Position numbers and translations under genes: made by a program. Below, piece by piece: positions 33,278 to 41,991 of a DNA stretch of 64,000 nucleotides. Location: positions 1-64,000 of the IMG/VR virus record IMGVR_UViG_3300017917_001798; one strand, written 5' to 3'. Position 1 is the first letter of the stretch. Each line of letters begins with the position of its first letter. Origin of the DNA: a virus. The notes beneath the pieces were generated by a model. It worked only from the letters and a program-made list of their open reading frames with translations, did not search any database and was not told the origin of the DNA.

Positions 33278-33912
33278 TGGAATTATTAAAAAAATCAAAC
33301 GGTAGTATGGCTCGTACTCCCGAAGAAGTAGAGCAAATGATAGCAAAGGCAGCTAATGCTTATGGGCAGTTTCTCAATGCAGTTGGATTCGATTATACAG
33401 CCGATAGACAAACAGTCGATACTCCTCGTCGTGTAGCAAAAGCATGGCTTAAAGATCTCATTGTAGGTAGTATATCAGATGAACCAAATATTACAGTATT
33501 TCCTAATGATGAACAGTATGATGGACTAGTAATCCAATCAGGTATTCCTATCGTTAGTATGTGTGCACATCATAATTTAGCATTTACTGGATATGCTACT
33601 GTAGCATACGTTCCTGATGAAAACGTTATTGGATTATCAAAATTAAATCGTATTGTTGAATGGTTTAGTCGTCGTCCACAAATGCAAGAATCGTTAACTA
33701 CACAAATTCACGATTATATTGCTGATAAGATGGAATGCGAATCAGTAGCTGTAAGTATTGCTTGTAAACATACATGTTGCTCACACAGAGGTATTAAGCA
33801 TGGTTCTGTAATGACAACAAATAAATTTAGTGGTGTGTTTATGGAAAAGGACAACTTAATTAGAGAAGAGTTCTTACACGCTATTGAAGTGAATGGTACA
33901 CCTTTAAAATAA
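33277..33912 (+). CDS. folE: GTP cyclohydrolase I (FolE)
   Basis: 211 residues. Zinc ligands are Cys96 and His99 in SMCAHHN and Cys167 in ACKHTCCSHRG, and GLSKLNRIVEWFSRRPQMQESLT is the conserved core (shown in part). It makes dihydroneopterin triphosphate from GTP, the first step to preQ0. Together with queD, queE, queC and dpdA it gives the phage a complete route. It overlaps the upstream gene by one base. Confidence 0.93.
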   Translation: MELLKKSNGSMARTPEEVEQMIAKAANAYGQFLNAVGFDYTADRQTVDTPRRVAKAWLKDLIVGSISDEPNITVFPNDEQYDGLVIQSGIPIVSMCAHHNLAFTGYATVAYVPDENVIGLSKLNRIVEWFSRRPQMQESLTTQIHDYIADKMECESVAVSIACKHTCCSHRGIKHGSVMTTNKFSGVFMEKDNLIREEFLHAIEVNGTPLK

Positions 33913-33917
33913 TTAAT

Positions 33918-34505
33918 ATGACAATAACAGAAAAATTTTACACCATTACTGGTGAGCCTAAAGAAGATGAAATAGATAATCTTACCTACGGTTTACAAAA
34001 CCTAACAGCAGAACAACAAAAACAAGTAGAAGAACTACTAAAAGATCTTATAGGTTTTGGTAAAATAGAGTGGATAGAATTACCTACTGCATTGACTAAA
34101 AACAGTAAAGGTGAGGACGTAACGGTAGCAGCTAAGACTAGAAAAATTGATGACAATGGGGATAACCATGCAGAATTTCTCAAAGGTAAAACTTGCTATC
34201 TATACCAGATAGTATACTCACCTGTACTTTACGACCCAAGTATTGTAAACATCCCAGTAAAAGACGGCTGTGTATTTGCTCCTACAATTTATAATCCTGA
34301 AACATTTGAGCCGACACAAAGTATTACATTAACTTGGTCACCTGACTTTCCTCAAGATATTGATGCACCTGAAAGAACATATGAAGATGACAAACAAATG
34401 ATTCGTGATATGTTAGAGAAGGTATTAGCTAACCCAAAAGAATACAAACCAAAAGGTAAAAGAGGATTAATGATTCGATATGCTTTAGATAAAACAGAAG
34501 AATAA
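33918..34505 (+). CDS. Hypothetical protein
   Basis: 195 residues, acidic. The N-terminus is helical (LTAEQQKQVEELLKDLI), the middle beta-rich (CYLYQIVYSPVLYDPSIVNIPV), and the end basic (EYKPKGKRGLMIRYALD). No motif is recognised. It lies between folE and a small membrane protein, with short gaps on both sides. Confidence 0.6.
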   Translation: MTITEKFYTITGEPKEDEIDNLTYGLQNLTAEQQKQVEELLKDLIGFGKIEWIELPTALTKNSKGEDVTVAAKTRKIDDNGDNHAEFLKGKTCYLYQIVYSPVLYDPSIVNIPVKDGCVFAPTIYNPETFEPTQSITLTWSPDFPQDIDAPERTYEDDKQMIRDMLEKVLANPKEYKPKGKRGLMIRYALDKTEE

Positions 34506-34506
34506 T

Positions 34507-34677
34507 ATGCAACCAAAAGAATCAAAATCAAGCTGGCACTTCACTGTCAGTTTGATTAAATCATTTATAAGAATATTTGCCGGTATTGCTTTAATGTATG
34601 GAGATCAGTGGTATTTAAATGCTGCTGGTGGAATGTTAATTGGAGCTGAAGTACTTGGTATTGTAGAAGAATTTTAA
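34507..34677 (+). CDS. Small membrane protein (56 residues)
   Basis: The frame reads MQPKESKSSWHFTVSLIKSF, then IRIFAGIALMYGDQW and a second hydrophobic stretch (AAGGMLIGAEVLGIVEE). Two short membrane helices are likely. It starts 1 base after the preceding stop. Size and shape would suit a holin-like protein, but nothing specific supports that. Confidence 0.58.
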   Translation: MQPKESKSSWHFTVSLIKSFIRIFAGIALMYGDQWYLNAAGGMLIGAEVLGIVEEF

Positions 34678-34691
34678 TAAATTTAAATAAT

Positions 34692-35201
34692 ATGTTAAAC
34701 GCAAAACAAATCGTAGATGAAGGTCTACTACTATTAGAACGAACACAAGGTAAGTCAGCTCAAGTGGGGTATGATATTACTATTAAACAAGTAAATAAGA
34801 TAGGAACACAAAACGGAAATGGTAAGGTTGGTAGGGTTTTAAAAGACAAAACCGAACTAACAACATACACACCCTATCCTTTAATGAATTTAGATGGAGT
34901 AAACGGATGGATGTTATATCCTGGAGTATATGATATTACATTTAATGAAGGTTGTAAACTACCTGATAATCGTGTAGCATTCATAAAACAAAGATCATCA
35001 CTGTATAGAAACGGAGCTATAATTAATAGTCCTGTATTTGATCCTGGATTTGAAACTGAATTTATGGGTACATTGATGTATGTTCATGAAACCATATTCA
35101 TTGAAGAAAATGCTCGTGTAGCACAAATTTACTTTCATGAATGTGAACCTGCAGAAAAGTACGATGGGCAGTGGCAAGGTGATAAACAAAGAAATCAATA
35201 A
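34692..35201 (+). CDS. dCTP deaminase/dUTPase-family protein
   Basis: 169 residues. The family pattern is VAFIKQRSSLYRNGAII, then SPVFDPGFETEFMGTL, then ENARVAQIYFHECEPA, with QVGYDI near the N-terminus. The Ser-Ser-Leu-x-Arg-x-Gly motif and downstream Asp-Pro-Gly are typical of dCTP deaminases and related dUTPases. It would shape the dUTP and dCTP pools for replication. Which reaction it performs cannot be told from sequence alone. Confidence 0.75.
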   Translation: MLNAKQIVDEGLLLLERTQGKSAQVGYDITIKQVNKIGTQNGNGKVGRVLKDKTELTTYTPYPLMNLDGVNGWMLYPGVYDITFNEGCKLPDNRVAFIKQRSSLYRNGAIINSPVFDPGFETEFMGTLMYVHETIFIEENARVAQIYFHECEPAEKYDGQWQGDKQRNQ

Positions 35202-35206
35202 TAAAG

Positions 35207-35229
35207 TGGGGGTTCAAAACCCCCATCTT
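35207..35229 (+). terminator. Hairpin before the DNA polymerase gene
   Basis: TGGGGGTT and AACCCCCA form a perfect eight-pair stem with a three-base loop, followed by TCTT. It is strong, but the T-run is weak, so it may be a terminator or a translational element 15 bases ahead of the polymerase start. Confidence 0.6.
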
Positions 35230-35240
35230 ACATTTAACTT

Positions 35241-37817
35241 ATGTATCAAACAATATTCTACGACGGAAAACCAAATTATTCATTTCATTTAAGAGATGAT
35301 AAAAATGGGTGGACCGAATTTAAATATAATCCTCCTAGATATCAGATTGACGCAAACGGTCAATATCCTACATTAGATGGTAAACGCGCTAAAGCTGTTA
35401 CTAAATATGAATGGAACGACAATCATCTATATGAATCTGATATTGATAGACTTACAGCCGTTTTAATTGATAAATATAAAGACAGCGATGATGCTCCTGA
35501 ATGGCATAATATAGTTTACTTTGATATTGAGTGTGAAATAGGTGGAGCATTAACATCTGAATATATTAAATCAGCGCCAATGAAGATTACTTCAATCTCA
35601 TTGTATGATGCTACAGCTAAAAAATATTACTGTCTTATATTAGATGAAAAAAACGAATTAACATCTATTAATGAAGAAGACAAGCAAGTAGTACCTTGCT
35701 CTAGTGAGACTGAATTATTACAATTATTCCTTACATTATGGGAAAGTGTTGATCCAACTATTATCACAGGATGGAATAGTGGCTTCTTCGATGTACCTTA
35801 TCTATATTATAGATTATGTAATGTGTTAGGTAAAGATGAAGCATCTCGCCTATCACCTATTCGTAAATTTAAATTTACTGAGTGGGATCAAAGCCAACCT
35901 ATTGAGATAGGAGGTATTAATCATCTTGATTATTTATTACTTTATAAGAAGTACAATCCTAAAAACGAACCATCATATAAGCTAGGTGATATAGGAACTA
36001 AATATGTTAAATTAGGTAAGATAGAATATGAGGGTAATTTAGATCGTTTATTTAGAGATGACGTAAACAAATATATAGAGTATAACATTCGCGACGTTGA
36101 AATTATTATTGAATTAGAAAAGAAATTTAAATTTATTGAACTAACAGTAGCGATATGTCACCTATGTCATGTACCATATGAACAAATTTATTTATCTACT
36201 GTATTAAACGATGGAGCTATATTAACATATCTAAAACGTAATAATATAGTTTCACCTAATAAACCAACTACTGTTAATCCCTCTCTTAAAGAGGCATATG
36301 AGGAATACGCAGGTGGGTATTTAAAAGACCCAGTACCTGGACTTTACGAATGGGTTATTGACTTAGACTTTACATCGTTGTATCCGTCTATTATACGTTC
36401 TTTAAATATTGGTATTGAAACATTTGTAGGTCGTATTGTAAATAAAAACAAATACGATAATAATTGGACATTGACTGATTTAAAACAAATGGATCCTGAT
36501 GAAAGAATTACAATTGAAAGATTAACAGACAAATATACTACACAACAGACAATTGTAAAAGTAGACACATTGATATCTTTAATTGAGGAAAATAACTGGT
36601 TAATTGCAGCATCTGGAGCTATGTTCAGAACAGATCGTCCCTCAGTAGTATGTGATGTATTAACTGACTGGTTCAATAAACGTGTTGAATATAAGAATAA
36701 AATGAAGAAAGCATATAAGTCAGGTGATGCTGTCAAGGGTGAATTTTATAATAGACGACAACACGCTTATAAAATTAAACTAAATGACGTTTATGGTTGT
36801 TACGCTATTAATGGTTGGCGCTATACTGATGGACATAAAATGCTATCCAAAGCAATTACGTTAACTGGTCAGCGATTAGATCAAGAATCTATTAAGTTCG
36901 TAAATAAATGGATGAATGAACAATTAGATACAGAAGACAAGGATTACGTAGTAACTGCTGATACAGATTCACTGTTTATTAATGTTAAAGATTTAGTATT
37001 ACAACGATATCCCGAAACTAAAACTAAGGATGAATATATTAAAGCAGTATTAGAGATTGCTACAGAAATACAAGCAGCAGCAAACGAATATATTAATACT
37101 TTTACTAAAATTGCGCTTAATGTTAAAGAACGCCCCCATTACTTTGAATTAAAGCAAGAGGTTATTATTGAAAGGGGATATTTTGCAGGCAAACGCCGTT
37201 ATGCAATGTATATTGTAAATAAGGAAGGTGTTACAGTTGATGAATTAGATATGAAGGGTTTAGATCTAATGAAATCAAATATGACTCCAATGTATTCTAA
37301 GTTTGGAGAGAAATTGATTCAAGATATTATGTTTGGTAAGCCTAAAGCAGAAATTGATCAACAAATAATTGACTTTAAAAAATATGTTAAAAATATTCCT
37401 ATTGAAGATGTAGCAAAACCAACAGGAGTTAAAAACATAGAATCATATATTGAACGCACACCTAAATCAGGTGAAATATTCAGTACATTAAAATTAAAAT
37501 GTCCTATTAATACTAAAGCAGCTATATATTACAACGATTTACTTAAATTCAAAAAAGCACAAAATAAATACCCTTTATTTATGGCTGGAGATAAAATGAA
37601 GTATATTCAATTAAAAACAAATCCATATAATATTGATGTTATTGGATTTACAGGTAATGATCCTGACTTTATAGTTAAATTAATTGATGAGTTTGCTGAT
37701 AGGGAAGAGGGATTTGAATCAACGTTACTAAATAAATTAAAATCAATCTATGAAGATTTAGGTTGGTCGTTTCCTAGCTTAAATGATAAAGTAAATAAAT
37801 TCTTTAAATTTGTTTAA
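35241..37817 (+). CDS. Family B DNA polymerase (T4 gp43-like)
   Basis: 858 residues. The proofreading exonuclease has VYFDIECE (Asp95, Glu97) and ITGWNSGFFDVPYL; Exo III is YIEYNIRDVEII. Polymerase motif A is LDFTSLYPSIIR (Asp376), motif B is KIKLNDVYGCYAI, and motif C is TADTDSLF (Asp574, Asp576). The C-terminus ends in VNKFFKFV, a likely clamp-binding tail. It is the main replicase; the clamp gene follows. Confidence 0.95.
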   Translation: MYQTIFYDGKPNYSFHLRDDKNGWTEFKYNPPRYQIDANGQYPTLDGKRAKAVTKYEWNDNHLYESDIDRLTAVLIDKYKDSDDAPEWHNIVYFDIECEIGGALTSEYIKSAPMKITSISLYDATAKKYYCLILDEKNELTSINEEDKQVVPCSSETELLQLFLTLWESVDPTIITGWNSGFFDVPYLYYRLCNVLGKDEASRLSPIRKFKFTEWDQSQPIEIGGINHLDYLLLYKKYNPKNEPSYKLGDIGTKYVKLGKIEYEGNLDRLFRDDVNKYIEYNIRDVEIIIELEKKFKFIELTVAICHLCHVPYEQIYLSTVLNDGAILTYLKRNNIVSPNKPTTVNPSLKEAYEEYAGGYLKDPVPGLYEWVIDLDFTSLYPSIIRSLNIGIETFVGRIVNKNKYDNNWTLTDLKQMDPDERITIERLTDKYTTQQTIVKVDTLISLIEENNWLIAASGAMFRTDRPSVVCDVLTDWFNKRVEYKNKMKKAYKSGDAVKGEFYNRRQHAYKIKLNDVYGCYAINGWRYTDGHKMLSKAITLTGQRLDQESIKFVNKWMNEQLDTEDKDYVVTADTDSLFINVKDLVLQRYPETKTKDEYIKAVLEIATEIQAAANEYINTFTKIALNVKERPHYFELKQEVIIERGYFAGKRRYAMYIVNKEGVTVDELDMKGLDLMKSNMTPMYSKFGEKLIQDIMFGKPKAEIDQQIIDFKKYVKNIPIEDVAKPTGVKNIESYIERTPKSGEIFSTLKLKCPINTKAAIYYNDLLKFKKAQNKYPLFMAGDKMKYIQLKTNPYNIDVIGFTGNDPDFIVKLIDEFADREEGFESTLLNKLKSIYEDLGWSFPSLNDKVNKFFKFV

Positions 37818-37844
37818 ACCAAATAAAAATCATACATTCATAAT

Positions 37845-38576
37845 ATGGAAAAACTATTATTAACATCAATTATTGAAAAATACCACCTTGGTGGATTACA
37901 TGAAAAAGTAAAATGGACTGTAAAAGACAATAAAGTAAATATACTTTTCACATCTCCAACTAAAGACTTAGCAGGTTCAATTGAAGCTGACGGTTTTGAA
38001 GTAGATGATTGTATTTTAGGAGTTTACGATACTGAAAAATTACTTAAAATAATCAATATTACTAATCAATTTATTACGTTAACTGTAGAAACTAAGAACA
38101 ACGTTGCTACTAAAATGTTAATAGCAGATAACGAATACGACTTAGTATACCATTTAGCCGATTTAAGGATGATGTCTACGGAAACAATGGTATTAGATGA
38201 ATCTTTAATTGATTTTGCTTATTCGTTTACTATTGATAAGGAATTTATTGATAGATACAATAAAGCTAAAAAAGCATTAGGTAGTGATGAAGTAAAAATA
38301 CAAGCGTTAATTAATGAAGAAGGTAACAAAGGTATTTACTTTACGCTTGGCGGTAAGACATCACATGATAATAAAATAAGCTTTCAAGCGCCCGCCGATA
38401 AAATGGAAATACCATCATCCGAATTCTTATTTAATGCTAATTATTTATTAGAGATATTCGCTACTAATAAGGGAGCAACAGGAACAGGATATTTTGATGA
38501 GAATGGTATTTTAAAGATAGAGTTTATAGACGAAAAAAATATTAAAAGCTTATATTATTTACCACCAAAAAACTAA
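37845..38576 (+). CDS. Sliding clamp (T4 gp45-like)
   Basis: 243 residues, beta-rich with repeated strands and few Cys, ending in IKSLYYLPPKN. The LILGVYDTEKLLKIINI-type segment and its position directly after the polymerase fit gp45. It tethers polymerase to DNA and in T4 also activates late transcription. Start ATG follows an A/T-rich leader. Confidence 0.82.
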   Translation: MEKLLLTSIIEKYHLGGLHEKVKWTVKDNKVNILFTSPTKDLAGSIEADGFEVDDCILGVYDTEKLLKIINITNQFITLTVETKNNVATKMLIADNEYDLVYHLADLRMMSTETMVLDESLIDFAYSFTIDKEFIDRYNKAKKALGSDEVKIQALINEEGNKGIYFTLGGKTSHDNKISFQAPADKMEIPSSEFLFNANYLLEIFATNKGATGTGYFDENGILKIEFIDEKNIKSLYYLPPKN

Positions 38577-38584
38577 TCTATATA

Positions 38585-38591
38585 TATTTAT
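38585..38591 (+). promoter_or_regulatory. Candidate late promoter before a tagged gene
   Basis: TATTTAT 28 bases before the ATG at 38620. Late expression would fit a protein destined for the capsid. Confidence 0.42.
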
Positions 38592-38619
38592 CAATAGATA
38601 ATATTAAAATAAAAACATA

Positions 38620-38895
38620 ATGAAAAAACAACTTAACGAAATGAAAAGAATGCAGCAATTAGCTGGAATTACTAATGAAGCCTTTAATCTATTTCTAGAT
38701 ACTGAAGAAGGTGGATATATGAGACAATACATTGATGATGTAGTTGAAGACAGTATGAATGAACCAGAATCATTAAATTTAGAGTATCGCTCTGATTTTG
38801 ATATAGCTTTTGATGAAGCACTAGCTCGTTTAAGAAATGATCATCCTGAATTGGATTTTAATGCTATTATAGCTAATAAAGAAAGTTTCTTTTAA
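38620..38895 (+). CDS. Small acidic protein with N-terminal tag of the NEMKRMQQLA type
   Basis: 91 residues. Residues 1-20 (MKKQLNEMKRMQQLAGITNE) match the start of the protein at 16462; the body is unrelated, acidic and helical. It has its own late-type promoter candidate. See the tag finding for the targeting hypothesis. Confidence 0.6.
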   Translation: MKKQLNEMKRMQQLAGITNEAFNLFLDTEEGGYMRQYIDDVVEDSMNEPESLNLEYRSDFDIAFDEALARLRNDHPELDFNAIIANKESFF

Positions 38896-38948
38896 TAGTA
38901 ATACTTTTACTTTTTACATACGTATATACGACATAACAATAAGATACT

Positions 38949-39607
38949 TGACAGGTCTTCATATTATTAATTAACCGCTCACCTTAGGGGAGCACAAAAA
39001 CAAAAACAAAATGAGTAAAACTACAGACGTGTTCGTAGTAACGAACGGAACAACAACAACAGGCACATTAACAAATAGCCTTACCCTATCAGGTACAACA
39101 AGTGCTTTTAACACAGGAGGTTATGTATCTAATAACTTCGCTAATTACAATTATCCCACTTACAATGACTTTTGGAAATTTGATGAAGAATTTGATCTTC
39201 TATGGAAATCATTCTTTTCAAATGATGGTTACAAACCAATCAAAGAAAAAGTAGCAGGTGTCCCTTGCGACATTCAAGAAACAGACAACGGCCTACGCAT
39301 TGAGCTTGCAGCAGTAGGCCTTGAAAAATCAGATATCGACATTATTATTGATTCAGAAACGCTTCGTGTGGCTTATCGTAAAAGTGATAAAGAAGATGAA
39401 GCAGAAAAGAATGAGTACAGATATCTATTACGCTCAATTAAAAAATCAAGTTTTGATCTTGCTTGGAAAATTTCAAGTAAATATAATCTCCAAGAGCTAG
39501 AAGCTAAATTGGATAAAGGATTATTGACTTTGGATATCCCATTTGCAAAAGAAAATAAACCAACAAAGGTTACAATTAAATAAGTTTTGAAAACCGAAGA
39601 CCTGTCA
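38949..39607. repeat. 12-bp inverted repeat flanking hsp20
   Basis: TGACAGGTCTTC at 38949-38960 and GAAGACCTGTCA at 39596-39607 are exact inverted copies, one on each side of the Hsp20 gene. They may be insertion borders or a regulatory pair. Chance is not excluded for 12 bases. Confidence 0.5.
39011..39583 (+). CDS. Hsp20-family small heat-shock protein
   Basis: 190 residues. A low-complexity Thr/Ser/Asn/Tyr N-terminus (residues 1-65) precedes the alpha-crystallin domain: GVPCDIQETDNGLRIELAAVG, then DIDIIIDSETLRVAYR, and the strand GLLTLDIPFAKE. The usual Ile-x-Ile tail is replaced by TKVTIK. It would hold unfolded proteins for refolding by the GroEL/GroES pair encoded 300 bases downstream. 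A hairpin (GCTCACCTTAGGGGAGC) lies 20 bases ahead of the start. Confidence 0.88.
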   Translation: MSKTTDVFVVTNGTTTTGTLTNSLTLSGTTSAFNTGGYVSNNFANYNYPTYNDFWKFDEEFDLLWKSFFSNDGYKPIKEKVAGVPCDIQETDNGLRIELAAVGLEKSDIDIIIDSETLRVAYRKSDKEDEAEKNEYRYLLRSIKKSSFDLAWKISSKYNLQELEAKLDKGLLTLDIPFAKENKPTKVTIK

Positions 39608-39637
39608 TTATCTTCATTAAACAAAAAAAAATAGTTT

Positions 39638-39877
39638 ATGAAAGTAACAATTGATAAAATTCTAAATTTAGATGGAACATGGCAAGGATACAAACTAACT
39701 CCTTGGACTGCTTATGGAAAATATGAATGGAAAAATCCTGGTAAGCAATTTCAAACATTAGATGAAATAATTGAATATTATCAATTGCAAAATATACGCG
39801 AATTGGGTACAAGATATTCTTATGATAATAAAGATAGAAAATATGGTATTGAACAATACGAAGCAATTTTAAATTAG
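39638..39877 (+). CDS. Hypothetical protein
   Basis: 79 residues, aromatic and charged, with YKLTPWTAYGKYEWKNPGKQF and LDEIIEYYQLQNI. No motif is recognised. It lies between hsp20 and groES, so it is co-expressed with chaperones, but nothing shows a link. Confidence 0.55.
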   Translation: MKVTIDKILNLDGTWQGYKLTPWTAYGKYEWKNPGKQFQTLDEIIEYYQLQNIRELGTRYSYDNKDRKYGIEQYEAILN

Positions 39878-39884
39878 TAAAAAT

Positions 39885-40175
39885 ATGAAAATAAAACCGT
39901 TACACAACCACGTTGTAATTAAACAACAAGATGAAACTGAGACAATGTATGGAAACATTGTAGTCCCCGATTTAGGAAAGGAAAAACCACTTATGGGTGA
40001 AGTTATTGCTGTAGGACCCGGAATGTATTCCGTAACCGGGACATTTATTGAAAATAAAGTGCAAGTAGGGGAAACAGTAGTATTTCCTGCTTTTGGTGGA
40101 ACCAAAATGACTATTGAAGGGGAAGAATACGTTGTAATGAAAGAACAAGATTTGTTAGCAATTTTAGAAAAATAA
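39885..40175 (+). CDS. groES: Co-chaperonin GroES
   Basis: 96 residues. Family features are the start IKPLHNHVVIKQ, the mobile loop around GNIVVPDLGKEKP, then GEVIAVGPG and VVFPAFGGTKMTIEGEEYVVMKEQD in spaced form. It caps GroEL. T4 encodes gp31 for this role; this protein looks closer to a bacterial GroES. Confidence 0.9.
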   Translation: MKIKPLHNHVVIKQQDETETMYGNIVVPDLGKEKPLMGEVIAVGPGMYSVTGTFIENKVQVGETVVFPAFGGTKMTIEGEEYVVMKEQDLLAILEK

Positions 40176-40178
40176 AAT

Positions 40179-40370
40179 ATGACCTCCTACGATATAGACA
40201 TAGAATGTCCAAAATGTGGTGTTGTAAATGAAGTTAATTATGGGCAATACGATGGAATGGGAGGGTGTTTTAATAATATGCCTAATACAAATTGTTGGAA
40301 TTGTAAAGAACTTATACAATTAGATTTAAATGAAAACGAATACAAAATAAAGGAAACAAAATATGAGTAA
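40179..40370 (+). CDS. Small zinc-ribbon protein between groES and groEL
   Basis: 63 residues with ECPKCGVV and NCWNCKEL, two CxxC pairs about 30 residues apart, a typical zinc ribbon. It overlaps groEL by 8 bases and follows groES by 3, so it is translated with the chaperonin. A role in chaperonin function is possible but undocumented as far as I know. Confidence 0.62.
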   Translation: MTSYDIDIECPKCGVVNEVNYGQYDGMGGCFNNMPNTNCWNCKELIQLDLNENEYKIKETKYE

Positions 40371-41982
40371 AATAATAAGTTTTAATCGCGAAGCGAAAGA
40401 AAAACTACAAACGGGTATTGATAAAATCAATAACGCTGTAGCAGTTACAATGGGTCCTTATGGACGTAATGTGTTAATTGAAAAAGAACACGGACAAGTA
40501 GTATCTACTAAAGACGGTGTTACTGTAGCTAAAACCATTACGTTGGAAGATCCAATTGAAAATATGGCAGCAACTGTAATTAAGCAAGCAGCATCTAAAA
40601 CAGTAGATGCAGCAGGTGATGGTACTACTACATCAACTGTATTAGCGCACTCTATTGCATCCCGAGCATTACAAGCAACATCTTACCCTTCAGTTAATAC
40701 TACCCAAGTAAAACGTGGTATTGAAGATGCAGTTAAAACAGTAGTAGCTGAATTGAAAAAATTATCAATTGATATTACAGATGAAAAGCAAATTAAACAA
40801 ATTGCTACGTTATCAGCTAATGGAGATGAAGAAATTGGTGAATTGGTAGCTACAGCTATTGATAAAGTAGGACGCGATGGAGTAGTAACAGTAGAAGAAT
40901 CTCGTTCTGGTGAAACGTTGCTTGAAATAGTAGAAGGATTACAATTTGATAGAGGATATAAATCACCTTATATGGTGACAGATAACAATTCAATGCAAGC
41001 TATATTGGATAAAGCGTTGATATTATTATTTGATGGTAAAATAAGTGCTGTGAAGGATTTATTACCTATTTTAGAACGTGTATCTCAAGAAAATAAATCT
41101 CTATTGATTATTGCTGAAGATATCGATGGTGAAGCTTTATCTACTCTTATTGTTAACAAAATGAGAGGAGCATTAAAGGTAGTAGCTGTTAAAGCACCTG
41201 ATTTTGGAGAACGTAGAACACTTATTTTAGAAGATATAGCTACTGTAACTGGTGGTACTTTAGTTTCACCTACTAAAGGTATGAAATTAGATAAATTTAA
41301 TATGGATTGGTTTGGTGAGGCTAGAACAGTTACTGTAGGTAAGGAAACAACAACTATAGTTGATGGTAAAGGTGATGTTGAGAAAATTGACGCTCGTATT
41401 TTAGAATTAAAATCTCAAATTGAAGGATCTAATTCACCATATGAAATCGAACGTTTACAAGATCGTTTAGCTAAAATGATTGGTGGTGTTGCTATTATTA
41501 ATGTAGGTGGTGGTACTGAAATTGAAATGAAAGAGAAAAAAGACCGCATTGATGATGCTTTACAAGCTACTAAAGCAGCACTTGAAGAAGGTATCTTACC
41601 GGGTGCTGGTGTAGCGTTATTACATGCTAGAAAGGCTATCACTAATACAGACAATACAGATTATGGTAAAGGAGGTAAAATAATATTTGAAGCTTGCTAT
41701 GCTCCACTTGAACAAATTCTTAATAATGCTGGTGAAAAACCAATTTATTGGGCAATGAGTATTCATCAAGATGAAAATCCTTCTGCAGTACCTATGATAG
41801 AAGCTCAACAACTGGTAGATGCATATGAAGCGGGTATCATCGATCCAACTAAAGTAGTACGTTGTGCTTTAGAAAATGCAGCCGCAGCAGCTATTACGTT
41901 ACTAATGACTGAATGTGTTATTCACGACAAACCAAATGAAAAGAAGAAAGATGAATTTGATATGTCAGCATTAGGAATGTAA
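40363..41982 (+). CDS. groEL: Chaperonin GroEL
   Basis: 539 residues, full length. Conserved elements are VAVTMGPYGRNVLIE, VSTKDGVTVAK, AAGDGTTTSTVLA for ATP binding and hydrolysis, VEGLQFDRGYKSPYMV, AVKAPDFGERR and GILPGAGVALL. The C-terminus ends in DEFDMSALGM and lacks the Gly-Gly-Met repeat of bacterial GroEL. It probably folds phage proteins such as capsid. Complete phage GroEL/GroES pairs are uncommon. Confidence 0.94.
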   Translation: MSKIISFNREAKEKLQTGIDKINNAVAVTMGPYGRNVLIEKEHGQVVSTKDGVTVAKTITLEDPIENMAATVIKQAASKTVDAAGDGTTTSTVLAHSIASRALQATSYPSVNTTQVKRGIEDAVKTVVAELKKLSIDITDEKQIKQIATLSANGDEEIGELVATAIDKVGRDGVVTVEESRSGETLLEIVEGLQFDRGYKSPYMVTDNNSMQAILDKALILLFDGKISAVKDLLPILERVSQENKSLLIIAEDIDGEALSTLIVNKMRGALKVVAVKAPDFGERRTLILEDIATVTGGTLVSPTKGMKLDKFNMDWFGEARTVTVGKETTTIVDGKGDVEKIDARILELKSQIEGSNSPYEIERLQDRLAKMIGGVAIINVGGGTEIEMKEKKDRIDDALQATKAALEEGILPGAGVALLHARKAITNTDNTDYGKGGKIIFEACYAPLEQILNNAGEKPIYWAMSIHQDENPSAVPMIEAQQLVDAYEAGIIDPTKVVRCALENAAAAAITLLMTECVIHDKPNEKKKDEFDMSALGM

Positions 41983-41991
41983 ATTTAATAC

